Both the position numbers and the translations under genes were made by a program. This document shows, one piece after another, positions 63,893-64,000 of a stretch of DNA of 64,000 nucleotides (within the stretch, counting starts at the first letter, position 1; the number at the start of each line of letters is the position of its first letter). The notes beneath the pieces were generated by a model. That model was given only the letters and a program-made list of their open reading frames with translations. It was not told the origin of the DNA and searched no databases. The DNA is from Nilaparvata lugens (taxonomy: Eukaryota; Arthropoda; Insecta; Hemiptera; Delphacidae). The DNA lies in the NCBI RefSeq assembly GCF_014356525.2, contig NC_052507.1:54710657-54774656 (forward strand), read 5' to 3'.

Positions 63893-64000
63893 AGGTAACC
63901 CGTACTTCGCAAGTGTCTATTTTAATACTTGACAAACTGAAAACTTGATCGAGTGGAATCTTGAAGAGTTTTAAGTAGGCCTAGAACCATCCTCGGTTAA
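63886..64000. mobile_element. AGCAGGTAACCCGT element, left end (runs off the window)
   Basis: actagcaggtaacccgtact, then GTCTATTTT, GGAATCTTGAAGAGTTT and AAGTAGGCCTAGAACCA align with 23610-23730. Only the first 115 bases are in the window. Confidence 0.88.

Overview
The window looks like a piece of an insect nuclear genome, most likely a hemipteran of planthopper type. The species guess is an inference from general character: AT-rich DNA, exons of 76-323 bp in kilobase-scale introns, and a dense load of BEL/Pao, RTE-like and Jockey-like, Tc1/mariner-like and fold-back elements. No bacterial gene, operon, CRISPR array or free-standing tRNA/rRNA gene was seen.

Two host genes were reconstructed by joining exons at GT/AG sites with phase kept throughout. 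On the + strand, 24 exons between 16426 and 52366 give one continuous frame of about 1,282 residues up to a stop codon. It encodes the end of a large ion channel of the CNG/HCN/EAG superfamily built from tandem units. The visible part is the C-linker and cyclic-nucleotide-binding-like (cNBD) domain of one unit (U1), then two full units (U2, U3), each with S1-S6, a pore loop, a C-linker and a cNBD-like domain. This matches the four-units-in-one-chain design of the CNGK/tetraKCNG channels. The 5' part of the gene lies outside the window. U2 has a degenerate selectivity filter (AIGPGD), U3 a K+-type filter (GTGYGD), and all three cNBDs lack the usual phosphate-binding residues. On the - strand, three exons (59967 to 55159) give the C-terminal part of a ubiquitin-specific protease catalytic domain of USP8/USP2 type. 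Its 5' part is not seen. The two genes are convergent, with stop codons about 2.8 kb apart.

Layout. 1-16.2 kb: an old RTE-like LINE (5' part 1-2404, 3' part 15798-16250) appears split by an unclassified repeat, which is itself split by a complete, young BEL/Pao retrotransposon (3647-14642, 2.4-kb LTRs, 5-bp target duplication, intact 1887-residue ORF). 16.4-21.7 kb: channel U1 cNBD exons, with a Jockey-like LINE in intron 3. 21.5-40.7 kb: U2, with a nested element cluster at 23.6-28.4 kb, where a mariner-like transposon with 556-bp inverted repeats carries an RTE-like LINE. 41.9-52.4 kb: inter-unit linker exon and U3, with duplicated MITEs at 47.5-49 kb and an exon-like relic at 50357. 52.4-55.2 kb: gene-poor convergent interval. 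55.2-60 kb: the protease, with MITEs and a minisatellite in its introns. 60.2-64 kb: SINE, tandem repeats and a transposase fragment.

The channel is the most interesting feature. It combines non-equivalent pores and probably non-binding cNBDs in a single chain, which suggests a cation channel no longer gated by cyclic nucleotides in the usual way. That functional reading is inference; the residues behind it are visible in the sequence.
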